From NCBI RefSeq assembly GCF_000428945.1, contig NZ_AUAX01000006.1, positions 1 to 64,000 of the forward strand: DNA of 64,000 nt. The letters run 5' to 3'. Positions within the stretch are counted from its first letter, which is position 1. Every line of letters starts with the position of its first letter. The notes beneath the pieces are model-generated. The model worked only from the letters and a program-made list of their open reading frames with translations. It had not been told where the DNA came from and ran no database searches. Shown here piece after piece: positions 26,244 through 35,563 of this stretch. This stretch comes from Hamadaea tsunoensis DSM 44101 (lineage in GTDB: Bacteria; Actinomycetota; Actinomycetes; Mycobacteriales; Micromonosporaceae). The position numbers and the translations under genes are program-made.

Positions 26244-26990
26244 GTGACCGCACTCGAACTTCGGGGCCTCGTCAAGCGTTTCGACCGGAAGGTCGCCGTC
26301 GCCGGCATCGACCTCCAGGTGCCCACCGGCAGCTTCTTCGGCCTGCTCGGCCCGAACGGCGCCGGCAAGACCACCACACTCAGCATGGCCGTCGGCCTCC
26401 TGCGGCCGGACGCCGGCACCGCGGTCGTCCTCGACCACGACGTGTGGGCCGACCCGGTCGCCGCCAAGCGCCTGCTCGGCGTCATGCCCGACGGCGTACG
26501 CCTCTTCGACCGCCTCGACGGCGCGGAGCTGCTCGCGTACACCGGAATGCTGCGGGGCATGGATCGCGCGGTGGTGGACCAGCGGGCGAAGGAGCTGCTC
26601 GACGTGCTCGCGCTGGCCGACGCCGGCCGGACGCTGGTGGTGGACTACTCCGCAGGCATGAAGAAGAAGATCGGGCTGGCCAGCGCGCTGCTGCACGCGC
26701 CGCGGCTGCTCGTGCTGGACGAGCCGTTCGAGGCGGTGGACCCGGTGAGCGGTTCGCTGATCCGCGACATCCTGCAGCGGTACGTGCACGGCGGCGGGAC
26801 GGTGATCTTCTCCAGCCACGTGATGGAGGTGGTCGAGCGGCTCTGCAGCCACGTGGCGATCATGGCCGACGGTGCCATCAAGACCGTCGGTACGCTCGCC
26901 GAGGTCACCGGCGGGCGCGAGCTGGAAGAGGTGTTCGTCGAGGTCGTCGGCGGGCGCACGGCCACCGGTGAGGAATTGTCGTGGCTGTAG
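26244..26990 (+). CDS. ABC transporter ATP-binding protein
   Basis: A 248-aa ATPase with Walker A GPNGAGKTT (about 37-45), a Q-loop position occupied by M in GVMPDGVRLFDRL, signature YSAGMKKKIG in place of the usual LSGGQ, Walker B LLVLDEPFEAVDP and H-loop SSHVMEVVERL. The S-A-G-M signature is common in export-type ABC-2 ATPases. It overlaps the permease gene by 10 bases and must pair with it. GTG start. Confidence 0.92.
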   Translation: MTALELRGLVKRFDRKVAVAGIDLQVPTGSFFGLLGPNGAGKTTTLSMAVGLLRPDAGTAVVLDHDVWADPVAAKRLLGVMPDGVRLFDRLDGAELLAYTGMLRGMDRAVVDQRAKELLDVLALADAGRTLVVDYSAGMKKKIGLASALLHAPRLLVLDEPFEAVDPVSGSLIRDILQRYVHGGGTVIFSSHVMEVVERLCSHVAIMADGAIKTVGTLAEVTGGRELEEVFVEVVGGRTATGEELSWL

Positions 26991-28660
26991 AGCAGGCCGC
27001 CGAACCGCAGCGCCGGATCGGCCCGGGCATCTTCGCCGGGATGAAACTGCGCGTCCTGCGCAACGGCTTCCGGGGCAAGACCGTCCGGATCGTCATGTTC
27101 GTCCTGTCGATCTTCCTCGGCGTGTGGTTCGGCGGTTTCGGCTGCCTCGCCATGGTCAGCTCGATGACGCCGAAGTACCCGGAGCTCACCGACCTGATCC
27201 CGGCCCTGGGCGGGGCGCTGCTGACGATCGGCTGGCTGCTCGGGCCGCTGGTCTGGTTCGGCGTCGACGAGACCCTCGATCCGGCCCGGTTCGCGCTGCT
27301 GCCGCTGCCCCGCCGGACGCTCATCGGGGGGCTGTTCGCGGCGGCGCTGATCGGCGTACCGGCGGCGGCGACCCTGCTGGCCACGTCCGGCCTCGCGATC
27401 GGCGCCGGCATCTGGTACGGCATCGGGCCGGCCCTGGCCGCCCTGGCCGGCGTCCTGCTCGGCGTCTTCGTCTGCGTCGCCCTCTCCCGGTCCATGACCA
27501 GCGCCTTCGCGAACCTGCTGCGGTCGCGTCGCGTCCGGGACCTGGCGGCCGTCGGGCTCGCCCTGATCGCCGCCCTGGTCGGCCCGCTGCAGATCTTCGG
27601 CGTCGCCGCCGTGCAGAAGGCCGACTTCGGCCAGCTGCGGCACTTCGCCGCCGTGGTCGGCTGGACCCCGCTCGGCGCACCCTGGACCGTCGGGGTGGAG
27701 GCCAGCCGCGGCCACTGGGTCGCGGCCGCCGCCAAGCTGCTCATCGCGGCCGCCACCGTGGTTCTCCTGCTGCGGTGGTGGTCGCACACCATCGAGACCG
27801 CCATGGTCGGCGCCACGTCCAACGGCACCTCGCGCCGCGTCGTCGACGGCGTCGCGCCGGTCGCCCGCCTCTACGGCCGCCTGCGCTGGCTGCCGGCCAA
27901 CGCCACCGGCGCGATGGTGGTACGCGAAGCGCGCTACTGGTGGCGCGACGCCCGCCGCCGGGCCAACCTGATCACCTTCTCCGTCATCGGCGTGTTCCTG
28001 CCGGTCGTGCTGAACTTCGCGGGTTCGAGCGGCTCCTTCTCGACCGGCACCGGGTTCTCGACGTTCACCGCCGCCGGCCCCGGCATGCGCGGCATCGCGA
28101 TGATCTCGGTCGGGGTGATCGCCGCCGTCGGCCTGGCCAACCAGTTCGGCTACGACGGGACGGCGTACGCGCTGCACTTGACGGCCGGCGTACCGGGGCG
28201 GCTGGAGATGCGCACCCGGGTGGCGGGCTACTCCCTGTACATGGTCCCGTTGATGCTGTTGATCTCCGTAGCGGTGAGCTTCATCACCGGCGACCTCGGC
28301 GACCTCGGCCTCCGGCTCGGTACGCTGCTCGGCGCCTTCGGGGTCGGCGCAGCGGTCAACCTGACGCTGAGCGTCTACGGCGCCTACTCGCTGCCGGAGA
28401 CGTCCAACCCGTTCGCGGTGAAGACCGGCGGCGGCTTCGCCAAGAGCCTGCTCGGCATCGGTGCGCTGATCGCCTCGCTGGGGCTCGCGGCTCCACTCTT
28501 CTTGGGCGCCTTGGTTCTCGGCGAGATCTGGCGCTGGATCGCCCTGCCGGTCGGGCTCGCGTACGGGCTGGGTGCGGTGCTGCTCGGCATCCAGATCGCG
28601 GGCGACGCCGCCGACCGGCGAGGCCCTGAACTGCTGGCCGCGGTCACCCCACGCGACTGA
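26981..28660 (+). CDS. ABC transporter permease, ABC-2 type
   Basis: A 559-aa integral membrane protein with about 12 predicted helices in two halves, beginning with a cytoplasmic N-terminus (to about 37). Its pattern, paired with an ABC-2 ATPase by gene overlap, fits an exporter of lipids, drugs or surface molecules; no solute-binding protein gene is present, consistent with export. The substrate is unknown. A GTG start lies inside the ATPase gene and is preceded by GGTGAGGAA. Confidence 0.85.
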   Translation: MAVEQAAEPQRRIGPGIFAGMKLRVLRNGFRGKTVRIVMFVLSIFLGVWFGGFGCLAMVSSMTPKYPELTDLIPALGGALLTIGWLLGPLVWFGVDETLDPARFALLPLPRRTLIGGLFAAALIGVPAAATLLATSGLAIGAGIWYGIGPALAALAGVLLGVFVCVALSRSMTSAFANLLRSRRVRDLAAVGLALIAALVGPLQIFGVAAVQKADFGQLRHFAAVVGWTPLGAPWTVGVEASRGHWVAAAAKLLIAAATVVLLLRWWSHTIETAMVGATSNGTSRRVVDGVAPVARLYGRLRWLPANATGAMVVREARYWWRDARRRANLITFSVIGVFLPVVLNFAGSSGSFSTGTGFSTFTAAGPGMRGIAMISVGVIAAVGLANQFGYDGTAYALHLTAGVPGRLEMRTRVAGYSLYMVPLMLLISVAVSFITGDLGDLGLRLGTLLGAFGVGAAVNLTLSVYGAYSLPETSNPFAVKTGGGFAKSLLGIGALIASLGLAAPLFLGALVLGEIWRWIALPVGLAYGLGAVLLGIQIAGDAADRRGPELLAAVTPRD

Positions 28661-28794
28661 GTCGACCTGGCACTTTCGGGTGTACGCGTTCCACCAGGCC
28701 AACCCCGGCAACTGACTATGTTGGCCAGCTACCCGGGTTCCGGTCGGGGCTGCGGACCGGTACGGTACGACGCGTACGTGAAGGAGGCGCGCGA

Positions 28795-31326
28795 ATGACG
28801 TCCGAGGGCTACCCCGAGACCCGCCCGAGCGACGCGGCAACGAACGATCGTGGGTACGGCGTGTTCGAACCACCGCCGGCCGTACCCGACGACTTTCCGA
28901 TCTTCACGCCGTCGACGCCGGTCGCACGCTCGCCGTTCCCCACTTTCGGTGAGGAGGAACCGGCCCCGGCCGAACCCGCAGCCGCGGCGTACGACAGCTC
29001 TTCCGGGTACGACTCCCCGGGCAGCTCGGCGTACGACAACGCCGGCTATGACAGCACCGGGTACGACAATGCCGGCCGTACCCAGCCGCCGCCCGGGTAC
29101 GAGCAGGTCACCCCGCCGCCCGCGTACGAGCAGGTGACGCCCCCGCCTGGATACGAGCAGGTCACGCCGCCCCCGGCGTTCGGCGGCTTCCCGCCGGACG
29201 TGGCCGAGGAGCCCGTGTTCCCGCCGCAGCAGCACACCTCGTTCGCGCCGCAGCCGGGCGAGTCGGTCTACGTGCCGGCGCCGGCGGTCGTGCCGTTCCC
29301 GAGCCAGCAGAGCACCTCGCCGGCCGAGCCCCCCGCCCCGGAGCCGTCCCGCCCGGCCGAGCAGGCGCCCTCGTGGCAGTCGTTCGCGCCGAGCGCCCCG
29401 CCGGTCGAGGAGCCGCGCACGGGCAGCTGGGCGTTCGAGATCCCGGAGGCCAACAGCAGCGGCTGGTCGCCGTTCGGCGGCGGCGGTGAGGCCGCGCGCC
29501 CGCCGGCCGAGGACTACGCCCCGCGCGAGTACACGTCGGTCTTCGACACGCCCGCGGCCGCCCCGGCGGAGCCCGCGCGTACCGAGCCTTCCTCGGTCTA
29601 CGGCGAGCCGCCGGCGTACGAGCCGTCGTATCAGGCGCCGCCGCAGCCGGAGTCGCCGTTCGCCGAGGCGAAGACGACCTACCCGTCGGTCGAGTCGTAC
29701 CAGCAGGACGCGTACAAGGCCGACTCCTACCAGGCAGACTCTTACAAGGCCGACTCCTACGAGCCGGCGGCGGCCGAGTCGTATCCGGCGTCGGACGCGT
29801 ACCAGGCGGACTCGTACAAGGCAGACTCGTACCAGGCGGACTCGTACAAGGCTTCCGATGCGTACGCGGCTTCGGACTCGTACCAGGCTGAGTCCTACCA
29901 GTCGGATTCGTACCAGCCGGACTCCTACCAGGCGGACTCGTACAAGGCGGACTCCTATCAGCCGGCGGCCGAGTCGTACGCGCCGAGCGAGTCGCCGTTC
30001 GCCGAGGCCAAGTCCACGTACCCGCAGGCGGACGCCCCGTACGGCGCCCCGCCCGAGCCGGCCTATCAGGAGTCGGCTTATCAGGAATCGGCGTACCAGG
30101 CCGAGCCGGTCTCCGCCGAGCCCGCGTACGCCGCCGCGCCGGAGCCGGTGCAGCCGCCCGCGTCCGCCACGCCGGCCGGTGTCGCCGCGGTCGCCAAGGC
30201 TTCGGTGCCGGTGGCCAGCCGTATCGCTCCGCCGTCCGAGAGCCCTGCCACGACCCGCCCCGCGACGGGCGGCCGGGTCTACGGTTCGTCCTCGGTGCAG
30301 ACGCCGGCCGCGCAGACGAGTGGCGCCCCGGCGACCTACCCGCCCGCGAGCACGTACGCCGCCGCTCAGACGAGTGGCGCGCCGGCGGCTCAGACGAGTG
30401 GTGCCCCGGTCGGCCAGGTCAGCCCGGCCGCGCCGGCGATCCCGAGCCAGGCGCAGCCGCCGGCCGCCGAGTCGACCGGCCGGCCGCAGGCCTCGGCGCG
30501 GGCGAGCGTCTCCGTCGGGCGGGTCACCCCGGCCGAGGTGCCGCCACCCGCCCAGCCCGGACAGCCCACGGTCTACGGCCGCCCCGCGCAGGCGACGGTC
30601 TACGGTTCGCCCGCCGGAAACGGTGAGGCGCCCCAGTCCTCCGTCTACGGTTCGTCCGCCGGCACCACCGAGGCCCCGAAGCCCACGGTCTACGGCGCGC
30701 CCGCCGGTGGCGGCGAGGCGCCGAGGTCCACCGTGTACGGCAGCTCCGCGCCGGCCGCGGCGCCCGCCGAACCGGCCGCCCAGGCCCCGGCTCCGACCAG
30801 CCCGTTCGCGCCGCCGGCGAGCACCGGTACGCAGCAGCCGTCCGGCCGCGGCGCCGGCATGTCGGCGTACAGCGATCTGCTCGGACCGGCCCCGACGCCG
30901 GCCGCCCCGCAGCCCGCGGCGACCGCGCCCGCCATCCCGGCGCAGCGTGAGCCGCAGCCGGCCGGGGACTCGGCCCAGAACCGGTTCGACAGCTTCAAGC
31001 CGGAGGCCGACCCGGTGGCGCCGCCGAAGTCCGGCGGCACGGCGAAGGTCCTGGTCATGGTGATCGCGGCCTGCGTACTGCTCATCGGTCTCGCCTTCGG
31101 CGCGCTGTGGGTCGTCGGCAAGCTCGTCGGCGGCGGCAGCCCCGCTCTCGCGGTCGGCCAGTGCGTGCAGCCCAAGGATTCCACCGCTGTCGTCGTGGAC
31201 TGCACGGCGGCGGGCAGCCTCAAGATCGTCAAGAAGGTCGCGGACCAGAACGACTGCCCGGACCCCCAGGCCCGCGCGCTCGTCCAGGGCAGCGACGTCT
31301 TCTGCCTGGAGGAACCGAACAAGTAG
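28795..31326 (+). CDS. repetitive Tyr/Pro-rich single-pass membrane protein
   Basis: An 843-aa low-complexity protein. About 750 cytoplasmic residues are disordered and repetitive: GYEQVTPPP (x3, near 100-128), a run of [KQ]ADSY pentads (about 302-395), QTSGAP units near 505-540 and TVYGxPAGxxEAP units near 590-650. One membrane helix follows (about 752-774), then a small extracytoplasmic domain with four cysteines (GQCVQPKDSTAVVVDC, NDCPD, VFCLEE), resembling the LppU-type domain of actinobacteria. The start has a strong GAAGGAGG. Function unknown; the architecture resembles Tyr/Pro-rich scaffolds that condense or bind partners. Confidence 0.82.
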   Translation: MTSEGYPETRPSDAATNDRGYGVFEPPPAVPDDFPIFTPSTPVARSPFPTFGEEEPAPAEPAAAAYDSSSGYDSPGSSAYDNAGYDSTGYDNAGRTQPPPGYEQVTPPPAYEQVTPPPGYEQVTPPPAFGGFPPDVAEEPVFPPQQHTSFAPQPGESVYVPAPAVVPFPSQQSTSPAEPPAPEPSRPAEQAPSWQSFAPSAPPVEEPRTGSWAFEIPEANSSGWSPFGGGGEAARPPAEDYAPREYTSVFDTPAAAPAEPARTEPSSVYGEPPAYEPSYQAPPQPESPFAEAKTTYPSVESYQQDAYKADSYQADSYKADSYEPAAAESYPASDAYQADSYKADSYQADSYKASDAYAASDSYQAESYQSDSYQPDSYQADSYKADSYQPAAESYAPSESPFAEAKSTYPQADAPYGAPPEPAYQESAYQESAYQAEPVSAEPAYAAAPEPVQPPASATPAGVAAVAKASVPVASRIAPPSESPATTRPATGGRVYGSSSVQTPAAQTSGAPATYPPASTYAAAQTSGAPAAQTSGAPVGQVSPAAPAIPSQAQPPAAESTGRPQASARASVSVGRVTPAEVPPPAQPGQPTVYGRPAQATVYGSPAGNGEAPQSSVYGSSAGTTEAPKPTVYGAPAGGGEAPRSTVYGSSAPAAAPAEPAAQAPAPTSPFAPPASTGTQQPSGRGAGMSAYSDLLGPAPTPAAPQPAATAPAIPAQREPQPAGDSAQNRFDSFKPEADPVAPPKSGGTAKVLVMVIAACVLLIGLAFGALWVVGKLVGGGSPALAVGQCVQPKDSTAVVVDCTAAGSLKIVKKVADQNDCPDPQARALVQGSDVFCLEEPNK
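29698..29980 (+). repeat. coding [KQ]ADSY pentad repeats
   Basis: Imperfect 15-base units encoding xADSY, about fifteen copies with codon variation (TCC/TCG/TCT for Ser), within the Tyr/Pro-rich membrane protein. Synonymous drift between units suggests the amino-acid pattern is selected. Confidence 0.85.
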
Positions 31327-31440
31327 GCGCGCCTGGCGGAGCCGGTCGCACCGACCGGCAAAGGTAAGGCATCTGTGGCTGGGGTCACCCTTACGTAAAT
31401 GGGTGGCCCTTTGTCATACCCCCTCGTCAGGATGGGGGCC

Positions 31441-32805
31441 ATGGTCCACAACCTGCTCCCCCGGCGCGTAGAGGCTCGACGCATCCTCTTCGCGACCCTG
31501 TTCTCGGCGACCGGCCGAGGGCTGACGCTGCCGTTCATGTTCATCTATCTCACCAAGGTCCGGGACCTCTCCGCCACCACGGCCGGCCTGGTGATCGCGT
31601 GGATGGCCGTCTGCTCCCTGGTCATCGGGCCGATCGGCGGCTGGGCGGTGGACCGGTTCGGCGTACGCCGGATCATCCTGCCGATGCTGCTCGTCGAGGC
31701 GTGCGGAGTGGCCTCGATGAGCCTGGTACGCGACCCCTGGCAGGCGTTCGGATCGGTGACCCTGATCGGCGTCGGCGGCGGTGTCATCTGGGCGGCGTTC
31801 ACGACGCTGCTCTCCTCGGTGACCTCCGCCGAGGAGCGGCAGAAGACCTTCGGACTCAATTTCGCCCTGCTCAACCTGGGTATCGGCACCGGAACGGTGA
31901 TCGCCGGATCGATCGTGGACCTCGACCGGCCGGGCACCTTCCAGCTGATCTACCTCATCGACGCGGCGATGTACCTCGTGCCGTTCTTCAATCTGCTGAC
32001 GATGCGCCGCGTCGGCCTGCGAGTGATCTCCGAGGCCGCGGCGCAGGTCGCCGACACCGTCCGTAAGCCGGGCTACCGTGAGGTCTTCGCCCACCGCGGC
32101 TTCCGCCGTCTGCTGCTGTTCAGCATCGTGCTCACCATCAGCGGGTACGCGCAGATCGAGGTCGGCTTCAACGCCTTCGCGATCAACGTGGCGCACGTGA
32201 GCCCGCGGGTGATCGCGTTCGCGTTCACGGCCAACACGCTCGTCATCGTGATCGCGCAGCTGTTCGTGCTCCGGTTGATCGAGGGCCGCAGCCGGACCCG
32301 GATGCTGGCCGTCGTCGGCTTGATCATGGCTTTCTCCTGGCTGATCCTGGGCATCGCGGGCGCGGTCGACGGCCGCAACGCCGTGATCTCCGCCGCCGCC
32401 GTCATCGCTTGTGCCGCGGTGTTCGCCAGCGGCGAGACGATCCTGTCGCCGGTGAACCCGACCCTGCTCAACTCGCTCGCGACGGACGAGCTGCGCGGCC
32501 GGTTCAACGCGCTCGGCTCGATGGTGTGGAGCATCTCCGGCATCGTCGGCCCGGTGACCGCCGCGCCTCTGATCGGCGACGGCAGGAGCCCGGGGCACTC
32601 GGGCATCTGGCTGGCACTGATCGTCGGCGGCTGCCTGCTGGCCTCGCTGCTGTCCCTCTCGCTGCGCCGGCTCATCACCCCGGAGCAGGACGGCCGCGTG
32701 GCATCGATCGTCACCACCGAACCGGGAGCCGGCGGATCCCCGAGCAGTGGACCCGCGGTCGGCGAGGCGGACACGGATCCCCGACCGGAGCGCGTCGGCG
32801 CCTGA
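31441..32805 (+). CDS. MFS transporter
   Basis: A 454-aa permease with 12 predicted membrane helices. The loop between helices 2 and 3 has the MFS motif A variant GGWAVDRFGVRRI, and the second half repeats a similar loop. It is closest in pattern to actinobacterial drug/metabolite exporters; no substrate can be assigned. The ATG at 31441 follows a G-rich GGATGGGGG; an ATG at 31399 would add 14 residues. It ends in a polar Gly/Ser/Pro tail of about 40 residues. Confidence 0.85.
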   Translation: MVHNLLPRRVEARRILFATLFSATGRGLTLPFMFIYLTKVRDLSATTAGLVIAWMAVCSLVIGPIGGWAVDRFGVRRIILPMLLVEACGVASMSLVRDPWQAFGSVTLIGVGGGVIWAAFTTLLSSVTSAEERQKTFGLNFALLNLGIGTGTVIAGSIVDLDRPGTFQLIYLIDAAMYLVPFFNLLTMRRVGLRVISEAAAQVADTVRKPGYREVFAHRGFRRLLLFSIVLTISGYAQIEVGFNAFAINVAHVSPRVIAFAFTANTLVIVIAQLFVLRLIEGRSRTRMLAVVGLIMAFSWLILGIAGAVDGRNAVISAAAVIACAAVFASGETILSPVNPTLLNSLATDELRGRFNALGSMVWSISGIVGPVTAAPLIGDGRSPGHSGIWLALIVGGCLLASLLSLSLRRLITPEQDGRVASIVTTEPGAGGSPSSGPAVGEADTDPRPERVGA

Positions 32806-32874
32806 TCCGGGCGTCACCCCGGCGGATGTCGCACGTTGGCGCAGGTAGACGGACCGACGCCGAGGGAGTACGCC

Positions 32875-33702
32875 GTGACCGCACCCGCCATTCTCGTCGG
32901 GGTCGACGGCTCCCCGCCGAGCCTGGAGGCGTTCGACCTGGCGGTGGCCGCCGCCCGGCTGCGCCGCCGACCCGTACGCGCCGTCTACGCCGATCCGTGG
33001 GCCGGCCATGCCGCCTGGGCGAACCAGGATCCCGATCCCCAATCCGAACCGCAGCTGGCGATCCGGGCGGTCACCGAGCGGGCGGTCGACGCCGGCGTAC
33101 CGGTGACGGCGGAGATCATCGCGGGCGAACCGTCGAAGGTGCTGATCTCCGCCGCCGAGAGCAGTGATCTGCTGTTCCTCGGGCACCGGGGCAGGGGCGG
33201 GTTTCCCCAGCTCCTCCTCGGTTCGGTCGCGAGCAAGGTGGCCGCGCACGCCGCGTGCACGGTCGTGGTCACCCGGGGTCAGGCGGCACCGGCGCACACC
33301 ACGATCGTCGTCGGTGTCGATGGAACCCCGGCCAACCAGGACGCGGTCGAGTTCGCCTTCGCGGAGGCCGAGCTGCGTGGCGTACCGCTGCGGGCCGTCC
33401 AGGCCGGCCCGGGGCCGACCGGCCCTTCGGATCTGCTGCTCGAGGGCGGGGATGCCGGGGAAGAGGCTCTCGACAAGGCGCTGGAGCCCGCCCGGCACCG
33501 CCATCCCGGCGTGGCGGTGGTTCCCGTGCTGATCGAGGGCCGGCCGGCGTACGAGCTGATCGACGCGAGCCACACGGCCGCACTGGTGGTGCTCGGCGCC
33601 CACACGCCCGGCTTCCTCCCGGGTACGCGTCTCGGTACCGTCAGCGCGACCGTCCTCCAGCACGCGGCCTGCCCGGTGGCGATCGCCCGATCGATGCCGT
33701 GA
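32875..33702 (+). CDS. tandem universal stress protein
   Basis: A 275-aa protein with two USP domains. Domain 1 (about 1-140) begins ILVGVDGSPPS and has the ATP-site segment GHRGRGGFPQLLLGSVASKV; domain 2 (about 143-275) begins IVVGVDGTPANQ and has GAHTPGFLPGTRLGTVSATV. Domain 1 keeps the G-x2-G-x9-G-S pattern for ATP binding more clearly than domain 2. Such proteins are usually induced in stationary phase or hypoxia in actinobacteria. GTG start with GAGGGAG upstream. Confidence 0.92.
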   Translation: MTAPAILVGVDGSPPSLEAFDLAVAAARLRRRPVRAVYADPWAGHAAWANQDPDPQSEPQLAIRAVTERAVDAGVPVTAEIIAGEPSKVLISAAESSDLLFLGHRGRGGFPQLLLGSVASKVAAHAACTVVVTRGQAAPAHTTIVVGVDGTPANQDAVEFAFAEAELRGVPLRAVQAGPGPTGPSDLLLEGGDAGEEALDKALEPARHRHPGVAVVPVLIEGRPAYELIDASHTAALVVLGAHTPGFLPGTRLGTVSATVLQHAACPVAIARSMP

Positions 33703-33766
33703 CACGAAAAGATCTCCGGGTCACACCCGTTGGGCGGCCCCGGTCCGGGCCGGGCAGAATGATCGT

Positions 33767-35563
33767 GTGGCACGAGTACGCGCACCCGAGCTCCGCGGTC
33801 GAGGCTGGCTGAACACCGGCGGCAAGGATCTGCACCTCGCGGACTTCCGCGGGAAGATCCTTCTGCTGGACTTCTGGACCTTCTGCTGCATCAACTGCCT
33901 GCACGTGCTGGACGAGCTGCGGCCGCTGGAGGAGAAGTACGGCGACGTGCTCACGATCGTCGGCGTGCACTCGCCGAAGTTCGAGCACGAGCGCGACCCG
34001 GACGCGCTGGTCGCCGCGGTCGAGCGCTACGAGGTCGCCCATCCCGTTCTCGACGACCCGCAGCTGCTGATGTGGAACGAGTACGCGGCCAAGGCGTGGC
34101 CGACCCTGTCGATCGTCGATCCCGAGGGCTACCTGGTCGCGAGCATGGCCGGCGAGGGCCACGCGGAGGGCCTGGCCCGGCTGATCGACAAGATCGTCGA
34201 GGAGCACGAGGCCAAGGGCACCCTGCACCGGGGCGACGGACCGTACGTGCCGCCGCCGCCGAGCACCACGACGCTGCGGTTCCCCGGCAAGGCACTCGCC
34301 CTCGTGAACGGGAACATCCTGGTCAGCGACTCGGCGCGACACTCGATCGTCGAGCTGGCCCCCGACGCCGAAACCGTGGTACGCCGGATCGGCACCGGCG
34401 AGCGTGGCCGCACCGACGGCGCCGAGCCCTCGTTCTCGGAGCCGCAGGGCCTCTGCGTCCTGCCAGAGAAGCTGGCCGGCCAGGTCGGGTACGACGTCGT
34501 CGTGGCCGACACCGTCAACCACCTGCTGCGCGGGATCGACACCGCGACCGGCGTGGTCACCACGATCGCGGGCAGCGGCCGGCAGTGGCGTTCGACCGTG
34601 GACTTCCGGGCGCACGACGCGCTCAGTGTCGACCTGTCCTCGCCGTGGGACGTCGCGTACTACGAGGGTCGCGTGATCATCGCGATGGCCGGCATCCACC
34701 AGCTCTGGTGGTTCGACCCGGCGAAGCGGACGGCCGGCGCGTACGCGGGCACGACCGTCGAGTCTCTCAAGGACGGTGACCCCCAGCAGGCCTGGCTGTC
34801 GCAGCCGAGCGGCCTGTCGGTGACGCCGGACGGGCGCCGGTTGTGGTTCGCCGACTCCGAGTCCAGCGCGCTGCGGTTCGTCGAGGACGGGCAGCTGCAC
34901 ACCGCCGTCGGCCAGGGCCTCTTCGACTTCGGCCACGTGGACGGCATCGCCGCCGACGCCCTGCTCCAGCACCCGCTCGGGGTCTGCGCGCTCGCGGACG
35001 GCTCGGTGCTGATCGCCGACACCTACAACGGCGCGGTCCGCCGGTTCGCCGACGGCGAGGTCACCACCGTCGCGAGCGGCCTGGCCGAGCCGAGCGACGT
35101 GATCGTCACGGCCGCCGGCGACGTGCTGGTCGTCGAGTCGGCCGCGCATCAGCTGACGCGGCTCGCGCCCGGCGTCGTCGCCTCGATCGACAAGGGCCGC
35201 CTGCAGGTCGAACGGCCGCCGACGCCGCTGCGCGCGGGGGAGGTCACGCTGGAGATCCTGTTCAGCCCGCCGCCCGGTCAGAAGCTCGACGACACCTACG
35301 GCCCGTCGACCCGCCTCGAGATCTCCGCCGCCCCGCCCGAGCTGCTGCTCGAAGGCCAGGGCGTCACGACCGACCTCACCCGCCGGCTCGTCGTCAATCC
35401 CGAGATCACCTCGGGCATCCTCCAGGTGGTCGCCCAGGCCGCCACCTGCGACGCCGACATCGAGCACGCCGCCTGCCACCTCACCCGGCAGGACTGGGGC
35501 GTACCGGTCACGATCTCCGCGGACGCTCCGGACCGCCTGCCGCTCGCGCTTCTCGCCCACTGA
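33767..35563 (+). CDS. NHLRC2-like thioredoxin/NHL-repeat protein
   Basis: A 598-aa cytoplasmic protein. The N-terminal thioredoxin-like domain (about 10-150) has the active site FCCINC (C41-I-N-C44) and the cis-proline region KAWPTLSIVDP. A six-bladed NHL beta-propeller follows (about 170-465) and a small C-terminal beta-sandwich domain. This three-domain layout and the CCINC motif are those of NHLRC2, whose molecular function is unresolved. Start GTG with CAGAAT six bases upstream. Its last 56 bases overlap the converging pxpA gene. Confidence 0.9.
   Translation: MARVRAPELRGRGWLNTGGKDLHLADFRGKILLLDFWTFCCINCLHVLDELRPLEEKYGDVLTIVGVHSPKFEHERDPDALVAAVERYEVAHPVLDDPQLLMWNEYAAKAWPTLSIVDPEGYLVASMAGEGHAEGLARLIDKIVEEHEAKGTLHRGDGPYVPPPPSTTTLRFPGKALALVNGNILVSDSARHSIVELAPDAETVVRRIGTGERGRTDGAEPSFSEPQGLCVLPEKLAGQVGYDVVVADTVNHLLRGIDTATGVVTTIAGSGRQWRSTVDFRAHDALSVDLSSPWDVAYYEGRVIIAMAGIHQLWWFDPAKRTAGAYAGTTVESLKDGDPQQAWLSQPSGLSVTPDGRRLWFADSESSALRFVEDGQLHTAVGQGLFDFGHVDGIAADALLQHPLGVCALADGSVLIADTYNGAVRRFADGEVTTVASGLAEPSDVIVTAAGDVLVVESAAHQLTRLAPGVVASIDKGRLQVERPPTPLRAGEVTLEILFSPPPGQKLDDTYGPSTRLEISAAPPELLLEGQGVTTDLTRRLVVNPEITSGILQVVAQAATCDADIEHAACHLTRQDWGVPVTISADAPDRLPLALLAH

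Noticed and set aside
29698-29980. Regular repeats as a CRISPR array
   Set aside because: Units are 15 bases, lie in frame inside a long gene and encode xADSY; there are no spacers or cas genes.
29486-31063. Arg-rich 525-codon frame
   Set aside because: It is a shifted frame of the Tyr/Pro-rich membrane protein gene, with a composition that only reflects GC-rich codons read out of phase.
31372-31396. GTAAGG/CCTTAC inverted repeat as a second iron box
   Set aside because: Arms and spacing do not fit the 19-base iron-box consensus, and the downstream MFS gene has no iron signature.
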